Of a stretch of DNA of 35,417 nt, positions 22,876-31,121 are shown one piece after another. The notes beneath the pieces were generated by a model that did not search any database, was not told where the DNA came from, and saw nothing but the letters and a program-made list of their open reading frames with translations. The translations under genes were made by a program, and so were the position numbers. Origin of the DNA: Klenkia terrae (GTDB lineage Bacteria; Actinomycetota; Actinomycetes; Mycobacteriales; Geodermatophilaceae). The DNA lies in NCBI RefSeq assembly GCF_900491935.1, contig NZ_UEXK01000004.1, positions 350,362 through 385,778 on the forward strand, given 5' to 3'. Within the stretch, counting starts at the first letter, position 1. The number at the start of each line of letters is the position of its first letter.

Positions 22876-24288
22876 GTCGTTCCAGGACATCTCAGACCCA
22901 GCTCGGGATCGCGTGCGGGTGAAGGCGGCGTTCTTTGCATCCTTCGATCGCACTGGCAGCGTCACGGTGTCAGCGGCCGAGGTCGGAGTCGGGCGCAGCT
23001 TGGCGGCTGGTTGGACCCGCGCTGCCGGTGTGCGGTCACGACGCCAGTACACCGGGCATCCCGGTCGCGGTGAGTACGAGCGTCTGCGGGCTGGTGGTGC
23101 CACCCGGCGGGCGGCTGCGGCGTCGGTCGGGGTCAACGTGCGCACCGCGCAGGACTGGGACAAGGGCATCCGCAAGGTCAACTCCCGGCGGCTGCATCCC
23201 GATGGTCGGGTCGTGGACTACGCCGCCGGCACGATCACCCACCAGCCATCGTTGCCAGCGGTGGAGAAGGTGCTGCACCACCGCTGCCTGAGCCTGGCCG
23301 AGCGGGAGCAGATCGCCGCCCTGCGCGCCGCGGGCCACTCGATCCGCCACGTCGCTGCAGCACTGGACCGTCCGCCCTGCACGGTCAGCCGCGAGCTGAC
23401 CCGCAACACCGACCCCGGCGGCGCCTACCGGCCCCACGGCGCCCACCGCGCAGCTGCAGGACGCCGGGCACGACCCAAGACGGCCAAGCTGGCCACCGAC
23501 GGGCCGCTGCGCGCGGCGGTGCAGGCCGGGCTGGATGAGCGCTGGTCACCGGAGCAGATCCACCACACCCTGCGTCAGGATCACCCCGGTGACCAGGACA
23601 TGCAGGTGAGCACCGAGACGATCTACCAGGCCATCTACCTCCAAGCCCGCGGCGGACTGCGCCGGGAACTGGCCGTCGCGTTGCGGACCGGGCGAACCCG
23701 CCGCACACCTCACCGCGATCCCGCCGCCCGCACCTCCCGGTTCACCGACCCGATGGTCATGATCAGCGAGCGGCCTGCCGAGGTCGAGGACCGTGCCGTG
23801 CCCGGGCACTGGGAAGGCGACCTGATCATCGGCGCCGACGGTGCATCGGCGATCGGCACCCTGGTCGAGCGCACCACCCGCTACGTGATGCTGGTGCACC
23901 TACCCAACGGGCGGACCGCCGAGGCAGTCCGCGATCAGCTCGTGGCCACCATGGCCACGCTGCCCGGGCATCTACGCGGCTCTCTGACCTGGGACCAGGG
24001 CGCGGAGATGGCCGCCCACCGATCCTTCAGCATGGCTACCGGCATGCCGGTCTACTTCTGCGACCCGGCCAGCCCCTGGCAACGCGGCTCCAACGAGAAC
24101 ACCAACGGACTACTCCGCCAGTACTTCCCCAAGGGAACTGACCTGGCCGCCCACGGCCCCGCCGACCTCGAACACGTTGCCCAGCAGCTCAACGGCCGAC
24201 CACGCAAGACGCTGGACTGGCAGACCCCAGCCCAGCGTCTGCGTGCTCTACTGCAACCGGCCTACTGACCAACGGTGTTGCGACGACC
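22833..24288 (+). mobile_element. IS30-family insertion sequence
   Basis: Terminal inverted repeats GGTCGCTGCAACACC (22833–22847) and GGTGTTGCGACGACC (24274–24288) match in 13 of 15 positions and enclose one intact transposase gene. No clear short target duplication is seen. The insertion point is the loop of a terminator hairpin, which fits the known preference of IS30-type elements for palindromic targets. Confidence 0.85.
22874..24268 (+). CDS. IS30-family transposase
   Basis: 464 residues, at the long end for IS30 family, with an N-terminal region holding a helix-turn-helix (about 140–176: LSLAEREQIAALRAAGHS, then CTVSREL). The catalytic triad is Asp316 (HWEGDLIIG), Asp374 (LTWDQGAEMA) and Glu408 (RGSNENTNGLLRQYFPKGTD), a near-perfect family signature. 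The frame is uninterrupted. The GTG start lies in the left-end hairpin. Confidence 0.95.
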   Translation: MSFQDISDPARDRVRVKAAFFASFDRTGSVTVSAAEVGVGRSLAAGWTRAAGVRSRRQYTGHPGRGEYERLRAGGATRRAAAASVGVNVRTAQDWDKGIRKVNSRRLHPDGRVVDYAAGTITHQPSLPAVEKVLHHRCLSLAEREQIAALRAAGHSIRHVAAALDRPPCTVSRELTRNTDPGGAYRPHGAHRAAAGRRARPKTAKLATDGPLRAAVQAGLDERWSPEQIHHTLRQDHPGDQDMQVSTETIYQAIYLQARGGLRRELAVALRTGRTRRTPHRDPAARTSRFTDPMVMISERPAEVEDRAVPGHWEGDLIIGADGASAIGTLVERTTRYVMLVHLPNGRTAEAVRDQLVATMATLPGHLRGSLTWDQGAEMAAHRSFSMATGMPVYFCDPASPWQRGSNENTNGLLRQYFPKGTDLAAHGPADLEHVAQQLNGRPRKTLDWQTPAQRLRALLQPAY

Positions 24289-24331
24289 CCTGGAATCCGC
24301 CGGGTGGGTGCGGGGCCCTCGTGCGTGGGGC

Positions 24332-24598
24332 TCAGGAGTCCTGCTCGGCCTCCAGGGCGGCCAGCCGGGTGGCCGGCCGCTCCTTGCGCGGCGCGGACGG
24401 CGCGGAGAAACCGGACCGCTTGTGGCTGCCGTCGCAGAACGGCTTGAGCCCGGACTTCCCGCACCGGCACAGCGCGACGACGTCGCGGCCCGGGTCGAAC
24501 TCGACGCCGTCGGCGTCGACCAGTCGGAAGTCACCGCGCACGACCAGGGGGCCGTCGCGGTAGGGGGTGATGGTGGCGGGCTCGCGGTCGTCGGGCAC
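24332..24598 (-). CDS. CDGSH iron–sulfur domain protein
   Basis: 88 residues with the CDGSH 2Fe-2S motif CRCGKSGLKPFCDGSH: Cys44, Cys46, Cys55 and His59 are the cluster ligands. Such small proteins carry labile redox-active clusters and may act in electron or cluster transfer. The GTG at 24598 has AAGGGAG just upstream; longer frames exist but lack that site. It lies 39 bp downstream of the flavin monooxygenase gene, so probably in the same transcript. Confidence 0.9.
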   Translation of the reverse strand: MPDDREPATITPYRDGPLVVRGDFRLVDADGVEFDPGRDVVALCRCGKSGLKPFCDGSHKRSGFSAPSAPRKERPATRLAALEAEQDS

Positions 24599-24637
24599 GG
24601 TGCTCCCTTCCCCGCGGACCCGGGGTCCCAATCCCCC

Positions 24638-25744
24638 TCAGGCGGCGCGCGCGTCGCGCCGGGCGACCTCGTCGCGGACCAGCGGGATGACGTACCGGCC
24701 GACGTCGATGGCATCGCCGAGCAGGTCATAGCCGCGCATCGAGAGGATGTCCACGCCCAGGTCGACATAGTCCAGCAGGGCGGCGGCGACGGTCTCCGGC
24801 GTCCCGACCAGGGCGTTGGAGTTGCCCGCTCCCCCGCTGGCCTTGGCCGTCGGCGTCCACAGCGCCCGGTCGAACCGCTCGCCGCGCTCGGCGATCTCCA
24901 GGAGCCGCTGGGACCCGGCGTTCTCCGGGCCGGCCGCCGAGGGCCGGGCGATGGACAGCGGAGAGCGGCCGTTGCCGTTGCGCATGGCCTCGATCCGGGC
25001 GACGGTGCGGTGCGCCTTCTCCCAGGCCAGCTCCTCGGTGGGGGCGATGATCGGCCGGAAGGCGACCTGGATGCGCGGCATCTGCGTGCGCCCGGCGGCC
25101 CGTGCCGCGGCGTGCACCCGCTCGATCTGCGCGGCGGTCTCGGCCAGCGGCTCGCCCCACAGCGCGAAGACGTCGGCCTCGGCACCGCCGACGGCGTAGG
25201 CGGCGTCCGACGAGCCGCCGAAGGACAGGTCCGGGCGGGGCTGCTGCACCGGGAAGGTGTCGGAGACGAAGTCGGCGAACCGGTAGTGCTCGCCGTCCCA
25301 GTCGAAGGGCTCGTGCGACGTCCACGCCTTCTTGACGATCTGCATGTACTCCCGGGTGCGGGCGTACCGGGCGTCCTTGGTGAGGTAGTCGCCCTCGCGC
25401 TGCTGCTCGTGGTCGGTGCCGCCGGTGATGACGTGGACGGTCAGCCGGCCGTCGCCGATCTGGTCCAGGGTGGCGAACGTCTTGGCGGCGAAGGTGGGGT
25501 AGCTGACGTTGGGCCGGTGGGCCAGCAGCACCTGCAGGGTGTCGGTGTGCGCCAGCAGCCAGGCCGCGGCGGCCGAGGGCTCGGGGGCGCCGGACCCGTA
25601 GGCGAACAGCACCCGGTCCCAGCCGAAGTCCTCGTGCGCCCGGCCGAGCCGGACGGTGTAGTCCTTGTCGAAGCTGCCCCCCGAGCGCGGGGTCGTCTCC
25701 GACCCGTCGTTGGTGGCGGCGATGCCCAGGAACTCGATCGGCAC
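24638..25744 (-). CDS. LLM-class flavin monooxygenase (alkanesulfonate monooxygenase-like)
   Basis: 368 residues, bacterial-luciferase-like TIM barrel, close in length to SsuD (about 380). The start (EFLGIAATNDGSET) and internal segments (RPNVSYPTFAAK, GGTDHEQQREGDY, FGGSSDAAYAVGG) fit the SsuD/NtaA/SnaA group. These use FMNH2 and O2 to oxidise substrates; SsuD releases sulfite from alkanesulfonates. No flavin reductase or sulfonate transporter is adjacent, so the substrate is uncertain. GAGGAGAG lies before the GTG at 25744. It precedes the CDGSH gene. Confidence 0.8.
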   Translation of the reverse strand: MPIEFLGIAATNDGSETTPRSGGSFDKDYTVRLGRAHEDFGWDRVLFAYGSGAPEPSAAAAWLLAHTDTLQVLLAHRPNVSYPTFAAKTFATLDQIGDGRLTVHVITGGTDHEQQREGDYLTKDARYARTREYMQIVKKAWTSHEPFDWDGEHYRFADFVSDTFPVQQPRPDLSFGGSSDAAYAVGGAEADVFALWGEPLAETAAQIERVHAAARAAGRTQMPRIQVAFRPIIAPTEELAWEKAHRTVARIEAMRNGNGRSPLSIARPSAAGPENAGSQRLLEIAERGERFDRALWTPTAKASGGAGNSNALVGTPETVAAALLDYVDLGVDILSMRGYDLLGDAIDVGRYVIPLVRDEVARRDARAA

Positions 25745-25772
25745 GGCAGGCTCTCCTCGGGTCGGTGTCCTG

Positions 25773-25791
25773 CCGGGGCCAACCACCCCGG
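25773..25791 (-). terminator. weak hairpin after glnE
   Basis: CCGGGG (25773–25778) pairs with CCCCGG (25786–25791) in the 64-bp gap after the glnE stop. Stem of 6 bp only, no U-run. Confidence 0.3.
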
Positions 25792-25808
25792 TCGGGCCGG
25801 CTGTTCCC

Positions 25809-28800
25809 CTACTCGGCGGGTTCCTGGCCGTAGAAGACCCGCTCGACGACCGAGCGGGCCTGCCGGGTCGCCCGGCGGTAGTCGTCGACGAACTCGCCGG
25901 GGTCGACGTCGGCGGGGTAGCCGCTGGCCCGGGCGACGCCGGACAGCTCCAGCCCCGGCCGGGGCAGCTGGTCACCCGGGCGGCCGCGGACCAGGAACAC
26001 CGCGTTGCGGGCACGGCTGGCCCGCTCCCAGGCCACCCGCAGCGCCACCGCGTCCTCGGCGTCCAGCAGGCCGGCGTCGGCCAGGCCGGTGAGGGCGTCG
26101 GTGGTGGCGGTGACCCGCAGTGCGGGGTGGTCGTGCGCGTGCTGCAGCTGGAGCAGCTGCACGGTCCACTCGACGTCGGCCAGCCCGCCGCGGCCCAGCT
26201 TGGTGTGCGTGGCCGGGTCGGCGCCGCGGGGCAGCCGCTCGCTCTCCACCCGGGCCTTGATCCGGCGGATCTCGGCGACCTGGGCGTCGGTGAGCCCGGC
26301 GGCCGGCCAGCGCAGCGGGTCGACCAGGTCGCAGAACTGCCGGCCCAGCTCGACGTCGCCGGCCACCGGCTCGGCGCGGAGCAGAGCCTGCACCTCCCAG
26401 ACCGACACCCAGCGCTCGTAGTACTCCCGGAACGCCGACAGGCTGCGCGACATCGACCCCTGCCGGCCCTCCGGGCGCAGGTTGGCGTCCACCTCGAACG
26501 CCGGGTCCGGGGCCGGCTCGGCGAGCAGCCGGCGCAGCGCGTGCGCGATCTGGTTGGCCGCGCCGACGGCCTTGGACTCGTCGGCGCCGGGCCGCACCCG
26601 GTGCACGAAGAGCACGTCGGCGTCGGACCCGTAGCTCATCTCGCGCCCGCCGAGCCGGCCCATGCCGATGACGGCGAGGTCGACCGGGACCTGGTCCACG
26701 GGCACCTTGGCGTCGGCGGCCCAGCTGCGGACCGCCGCGGCCAGCCCGGCCTCCAGGGTGGCCACCGCGACGTCGCGCAGGGCGACCCCGACGGCGACGA
26801 CGTCGAGCAGGCCGAGCAGGTCGGCGCAGGCGATCCGGAGCAGCTCGGTGCGCCGCAGCCCGCGCAGCACCCGCACCCCGGCGGCCGCGTCGCCGGCCCG
26901 GGCCACCGACTGCAGCCAGGCCGAGCTCAGCGATGCCGCCGGGCGGGGCACCAGCTCCTCGTCCTTCGCCAGCAGCCGCAGCGCCTCGGGGGTGCGGGTG
27001 AGCAGCCCGGCGACGTACTGCGAGGAGCCCAGCAGGCGGGCCAGCCGCTCGGCGACCTGGCCCTCGTCGCGGAGCAGCCGCAGATACCACTGGTTGCCGC
27101 CCATGGCCTCGGACACCTGCCGGTAGGCCAGCAGGCCGGCGTCGGGGTCCGCGCACGAGGCCAGGGTCTGCAGCAGCACCGGCAGCAGGTACCGCTGCAT
27201 CGACGCCGACCGCGACACCCCGCCGGTGAGCGCGGCCAGGTGCCGCAGGGCGCCCTCGGGGTCGGCGAAGCCCAGCGCGCGCAGCCACACCCCGGCGGCC
27301 TGCGGGCCCAGCGCCAGCTGCTCGCCGGGCACCCGGGCCACCGCCGACAGCAGCGGCCGGTAGAACAGCTTCTCGTGGATCCGGCGCACCTCGCGGGTGT
27401 GCAGCGCCAGCTCGGCCCGCAGCACGGCGACGGCGTCCCCGCGGTGGTCGGGCTTGTAGCCCAGCGAGCGGGCCAGCCAGCGCAGCTGCACCTCGTCGGT
27501 GGGCAGCAGGTGGGTGCGCCGCAGCCGGAGCAGCTGCAGGCGGTGCTCCACCGTGCGGAGGAAGCGGTAGGAGGCGGTCAGCGTGGCGGCGTCCTCGCGG
27601 CCGACGTAGCCGCCGGCGGACAGCGCCAGCAGGCCGGGCAGCGTGCCGCCGGTGCGCAGCGTGGTGTCCACCCGGCCGTGCACGAGCTGGAGCAGCTGCA
27701 CGCTGAACTCCACGTCGCGCAGCCCGCCGCGGCCGAGCTTGAGCTCGCGGCCGGCCTGGGCCGGGGGGATCAGCGACTCCACCCGGCGGCGCATGGCCTG
27801 CACCTCGCCGACGAAGCCCGGCCGGTCACCGGCTTTCCAGACCAGCGGCCACAGCGCGTCGACGTACTCCCGGCACAGCGACGGGTCGCCCGCCACGCCG
27901 CGCATCTTCAGCAGCGCCTGGAACTCCCAGGTGCTGGCCCACTGCTCGTAGTAGGCGACGTGGCCGGCCAGCGTGCGCACCAGCTGCCCGGCCTTGCCCT
28001 CCGGGCGCAGCGCGGCGTCGACCTCCCAGGCGGCCTCGTGGCAGACCCGCATGAGCGCCGCGCACACCCGGGCCGCGGTGGCCGTGGCGGCCGCGTCGTC
28101 GGCGCCGTCCAGCGGCTCGGCGACGAAGACCACGTCGACGTCGCTCACGTAGTTGAGCTCGCGGCCGCCGCACTTGCCCAGGCCGATGACCGCGATCCGG
28201 CAGGGCGTCGCGCCCGGCGGCTGGTCGGCCACGGCGATGGCCAGCCCGGCGACCAGCACGGCGCCGGCCAGGTCGGCCAGCTCGCCGGCGACCTCCTCGG
28301 CGGTCAGGTTGTCCCCGAGGTCCCGCCCGGCCACCGCGAGCACCGCCCGCAGGTAGGCCCGGCGCAGGTCGCGGACGCGGGAGACGTCGGAGTCCGGCGC
28401 CGGCGTGCCCAGCCCCACGCCCCACGGCGGGTCGTCGGGGTCGGCGCCGACCGCCCGCAGCATCTCCTGCTCCAGCGCCAGCGGGGTCGGCCGGACCGGG
28501 CCGTCCTCGCTGTCGAGCACGGTCCAGTCCTCCGGGTGGGCGACCAGGTGGTCGTCGAGCCCGGCGCTGGCGCCCAGGACGGCGAGCAGCCGGGCGCGCA
28601 GCGTCGCCGACCCCCGCAACCGGGCCAGCAGGTGCGCGGCCAGCTCGCCGCCCGGGTCCTCCCGGTCGAGCGCCTCCACCAGGCGGGACAGCGTGAACAG
28701 CGCCAGGTCGGGGTCGCCGGCCCGTGCGAGCGCCGAGACCACCGGGGCGGCCTCGGGGTCGGCCGGCTCGTTGCGCCCGAGGTCCCACAGGCCCAGCTGC

Positions 28801-28904
28801 GGCGAGGACAGCAGCCGGGCGGCCTGCTCGCCGTCCTCGAAGCCGAACCGGACCAGCCGGACGACGGCCGGGCGCGGGACCGGGCCCCGGTCGAGCGGGG
28901 TCAC
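25809..28904 (-). CDS. glnE: glutamine synthetase adenylyltransferase/adenylyl-removing enzyme
   Basis: 1031 residues, bifunctional GlnE with two nucleotidyltransferase domains. The first (adenylyl-removing) carries GLGKCGGRELNYVSDVDVVF near 240, the second (adenylylating) GMGRLGGREMSYGSDADVLF near 747, each with a helical regulatory domain following. It switches type I glutamine synthetase off and on by adenylylating a tyrosine in response to nitrogen status. GTG at 28904 follows the amidotransferase stop by one base, so it is probably translated by coupling. The glnA–glnE neighbourhood is widely conserved in actinobacteria. Confidence 0.95.
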   Translation of the reverse strand: MTPLDRGPVPRPAVVRLVRFGFEDGEQAARLLSSPQLGLWDLGRNEPADPEAAPVVSALARAGDPDLALFTLSRLVEALDREDPGGELAAHLLARLRGSATLRARLLAVLGASAGLDDHLVAHPEDWTVLDSEDGPVRPTPLALEQEMLRAVGADPDDPPWGVGLGTPAPDSDVSRVRDLRRAYLRAVLAVAGRDLGDNLTAEEVAGELADLAGAVLVAGLAIAVADQPPGATPCRIAVIGLGKCGGRELNYVSDVDVVFVAEPLDGADDAAATATAARVCAALMRVCHEAAWEVDAALRPEGKAGQLVRTLAGHVAYYEQWASTWEFQALLKMRGVAGDPSLCREYVDALWPLVWKAGDRPGFVGEVQAMRRRVESLIPPAQAGRELKLGRGGLRDVEFSVQLLQLVHGRVDTTLRTGGTLPGLLALSAGGYVGREDAATLTASYRFLRTVEHRLQLLRLRRTHLLPTDEVQLRWLARSLGYKPDHRGDAVAVLRAELALHTREVRRIHEKLFYRPLLSAVARVPGEQLALGPQAAGVWLRALGFADPEGALRHLAALTGGVSRSASMQRYLLPVLLQTLASCADPDAGLLAYRQVSEAMGGNQWYLRLLRDEGQVAERLARLLGSSQYVAGLLTRTPEALRLLAKDEELVPRPAASLSSAWLQSVARAGDAAAGVRVLRGLRRTELLRIACADLLGLLDVVAVGVALRDVAVATLEAGLAAAVRSWAADAKVPVDQVPVDLAVIGMGRLGGREMSYGSDADVLFVHRVRPGADESKAVGAANQIAHALRRLLAEPAPDPAFEVDANLRPEGRQGSMSRSLSAFREYYERWVSVWEVQALLRAEPVAGDVELGRQFCDLVDPLRWPAAGLTDAQVAEIRRIKARVESERLPRGADPATHTKLGRGGLADVEWTVQLLQLQHAHDHPALRVTATTDALTGLADAGLLDAEDAVALRVAWERASRARNAVFLVRGRPGDQLPRPGLELSGVARASGYPADVDPGEFVDDYRRATRQARSVVERVFYGQEPAE

Positions 28905-28905
28905 G

Positions 28906-29628
28906 TCAGCGGACGGCGGCGCGCGAGCGGACCAGCTCGGCGAACCGGCCGGCGAACGGCGCCCACACCTCGGCGAGGTCCGGGTGCGCGGCCGCGGCCA
29001 GGGCGCTGACCACCTCGACGTCCAGCCCGGTCGAGGCGACCCCGACCGGGTCGTGCTCGGCCCAGGACGCGGCGATCTCCGGGGTGGTCTCGATGTGGAA
29101 CTGCAGGCCGTAGACCGCGCTGCCCACCCGGTAGGCCTGGATGTCGCAGACCGGGTTGGCGGCGAGCACCACGGCACCCGAGGGCAGCCGCTCGACCTCG
29201 TCGTGGTGCCAGGCGATGACGTCCGGGGACAGCGGCAGACCGGTGAACACCGGGTCGGTCTCGGCGGCGTCCCGGCGGGCGACCAGGGTGGCCCCGACCT
29301 CGGGGCCGTCCGGGCGCACCCGGGTCGCGCCACCGGTGGCCTGGGCCAGCAGCTGCGCGCCCAGGCAGATCGCCAAGGTCGGCACGTCGTCGGCGGCGGC
29401 GCGGGCGAGCAGGTCGCGGACCGGGGCGAGCTCGGTGGCGGTGTCGTCCAGCGAGGACTGCGGGCCGCCCAGGACCAGCAGCCCGTCGTGCCCGGACAGG
29501 TCGGCCGGCACCGGGTCACCGGCGTCCAGGTGCCGCTCGTCGAGCTCGAGGCCGGCCGCCGTCAGCCACTCCCCCAGCCGGGCCGGCGGGTCGGTGTCGG
29601 ACGGGACGACGACGAGCAGACGGGTCAC
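28906..29628 (-). CDS. class I (type 1) glutamine amidotransferase
   Basis: 240 residues from the GTG at 29628, with GGTGGGCGGT-like spacing upstream. Catalytic Cys in AICLGAQLLA near residue 80–89, and the His–Glu pair in QFHIETTPE near 176–184. This is a free-standing GATase1 domain that would release ammonia from glutamine, or hydrolyse gamma-glutamyl amides. Its partner enzyme is not identified. It sits between glnA and glnE in one direction, which suggests a nitrogen-related role. Confidence 0.85.
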   Translation of the reverse strand: MTRLLVVVPSDTDPPARLGEWLTAAGLELDERHLDAGDPVPADLSGHDGLLVLGGPQSSLDDTATELAPVRDLLARAAADDVPTLAICLGAQLLAQATGGATRVRPDGPEVGATLVARRDAAETDPVFTGLPLSPDVIAWHHDEVERLPSGAVVLAANPVCDIQAYRVGSAVYGLQFHIETTPEIAASWAEHDPVGVASTGLDVEVVSALAAAAHPDLAEVWAPFAGRFAELVRSRAAVR

Positions 29629-29647
29629 ACCGCCCACCTTATGGAAC

Positions 29648-29704
29648 GGCCCCCTCGCAGGGACCCGCGGCGTGCGGAGCACGTCGTGGGGGGCGAGGGG
29701 GTCC
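29648..29704 (-). terminator. hairpin after glnA
   Basis: GGCCCCCTCGC (29648–29658) pairs with GCGAGGGGG-T-CC (29693–29704), with one bulged base, immediately after the glnA stop on the minus strand. The loop is long and partly self-complementary. It resembles dispersed GC-rich repeats I recall from Geodermatophilaceae genomes; that link is from memory. Confidence 0.45.
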
Positions 29705-29707
29705 TTC

Positions 29708-31057
29708 TCACAGCCCCGGGAGGTAGCGGCGGAGCTCGAAGGGGGTGACGTTCTGCCGGTAGGAGTTGAACTCCTCCCACTTGTTGCGCAGGAAGAACTC
29801 GAAGACGTGCTCGCCCAGGGTCTCGGCGACCAGCTCGCTGCCCTCCATCGCGCTCAGCGCCTCGCCCAGGCTGACCGGCAGGTCGACGTAGCCCGCGGCC
29901 CGCCGCTCGGTGTCGGTGAGCGACCAGACGTCGTCCTCGGCCTCCGGCGGGAGCTCGTAGCCCTCCTCGATGCCCTTGAGCCCGGCGGCCAGCAGCACCG
30001 CGAAGGTCAGGTAGGGGTTGCAGGCGCTGTCCGGGGACCGGACCTCGACCCGCGCCGAGTTCGCCTTGGACGGCTTGTAGGAGGGCAGCCGGACCAGCGC
30101 CGAGCGGTTGGCCTTGCCCCAGGTGGCCGCGGTCGGCGCCTCGGTGCCGGCCAGCAGGCGGCGGTAGGAGTTCACCGTCTGGTTGGTGACCGCGGTGACC
30201 TCGCGGGCGTGGGTGAGCAGCCCGGCGATGAACTGCTTGCCGGTGGTGGACAGCCGCATCGGGTCGTTCGCGTCGTGGAAGGCGTTGCGGTCACCCTCGA
30301 ACAGCGACAGGTGCGTGTGCATCGCCGAGCCGGCCAGGTCGGTGAACGGCTTGGGCATGAAGGTGGCGTGCACGCCCTGGGCCAGCGCGACCTCCCGGAC
30401 GACGTGCCGCAGCGTCATGATGTTGTCGGCCATGCTCAGCGCGTCGGCGTAGCGCAGGTCGATCTCCTGCTGGCCGGGGGCGACCTCGTGGTGGCTGAAC
30501 TCCACCGAGATGCCCATGGCCTCCAGCGCGAAGACCGCCTCGCGGCGGAAGTCGTGCGCCACGTTGTGCGTGGACAGGTCGAAGTACCCGCCGGTGTCGG
30601 CCGGGGTGGGCGGCGTCCCGTCGTCGGGCAGGTCCTTGAGCAGGAAGAACTCGATCTCGGGGTGGGTGTAGAAGGTGAACCCCATGTCCGCGGCCTTGCC
30701 CAGCGCCCGGCGCAGCACGTGCCGCGGGTCGGCCCAGGCGGGGCTGCCGTCGGGCAACGTGATGTCGCAGAACATCCGGGCGGTCTCGCTGGCCCCGCCC
30801 TTGGCCGAGGGCATCACCTGGAAGGTGCCCGGGTCGGGCTTGGCGAGCATGTCGGACTCGTAGACCCGGGCGAAGCCCTCGATCGCCGACCCGTCGAAGC
30901 CGATGCCCTCGGCGAACGCCGCCTCGATCTCGGCCGGTGCCACCGCGACGGCCTTGAGGTAGCCCGAGACGTCGGTGAACCAGAGCCGGACGAAGCGGAT
31001 GTCGCGCTCTTCCAGGGTGCGCAGGACGAACTCCTGCTGGCGGTCCATGGTCGGCAT
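29708..31057 (-). CDS. glnA: type I glutamine synthetase (GlnA2-like)
   Basis: 449 residues, dodecameric-type GSI. It has FTDVSGYLKAV near 26, the metal-binding HPEIEFFL and SHHEVAPGQQEID, SAMHTHLS, NSYRRL, the ARVEVRSPD sugar/phosphate segment and the C-terminal region with GYELPPE near the adenylylation position of beta-type enzymes. The ATG at 31057 is favoured by GGAGG 5 nt upstream; an ATG three codons later is possible. Followed by the amidotransferase and glnE genes in the same direction. Confidence 0.95.
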   Translation of the reverse strand: MPTMDRQQEFVLRTLEERDIRFVRLWFTDVSGYLKAVAVAPAEIEAAFAEGIGFDGSAIEGFARVYESDMLAKPDPGTFQVMPSAKGGASETARMFCDITLPDGSPAWADPRHVLRRALGKAADMGFTFYTHPEIEFFLLKDLPDDGTPPTPADTGGYFDLSTHNVAHDFRREAVFALEAMGISVEFSHHEVAPGQQEIDLRYADALSMADNIMTLRHVVREVALAQGVHATFMPKPFTDLAGSAMHTHLSLFEGDRNAFHDANDPMRLSTTGKQFIAGLLTHAREVTAVTNQTVNSYRRLLAGTEAPTAATWGKANRSALVRLPSYKPSKANSARVEVRSPDSACNPYLTFAVLLAAGLKGIEEGYELPPEAEDDVWSLTDTERRAAGYVDLPVSLGEALSAMEGSELVAETLGEHVFEFFLRNKWEEFNSYRQNVTPFELRRYLPGL

Positions 31058-31121
31058 CCTGTCCTCCGCGCGTGTCCGGCTGGTTACGACACCCGGGAGC
31101 CTGCCCGGTCGGGGTGCCGGA

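Larger units (their letters stand above)
22799..24325. terminator. bidirectional terminator hairpin split by an IS
   Basis: A 20-nt left arm (22799–22818, CGCACGAGGGCCCCGCACCC) is perfectly complementary to 24306–24325, and the inner CGGCGG (22819–22824) pairs with CCGCCG (24297–24302), with a 3-nt bulge. Removing the IS leaves one hairpin between the convergent iron redox enzyme and CDGSH genes. The inserted element sits in the loop. Confidence 0.8.

Noticed and set aside
12429-24288. Composite transposon bounded by the two insertion sequences
   Set aside because: The elements belong to different families (IS256 and IS30) and cannot mobilise the DNA between them as a pair.
25665-29009. Long plus-strand open frame (about 1,114 codons)
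   Set aside because: Antisense shadow of glnE, with Gln/Gly/Arg/Pro-rich nonsense composition.
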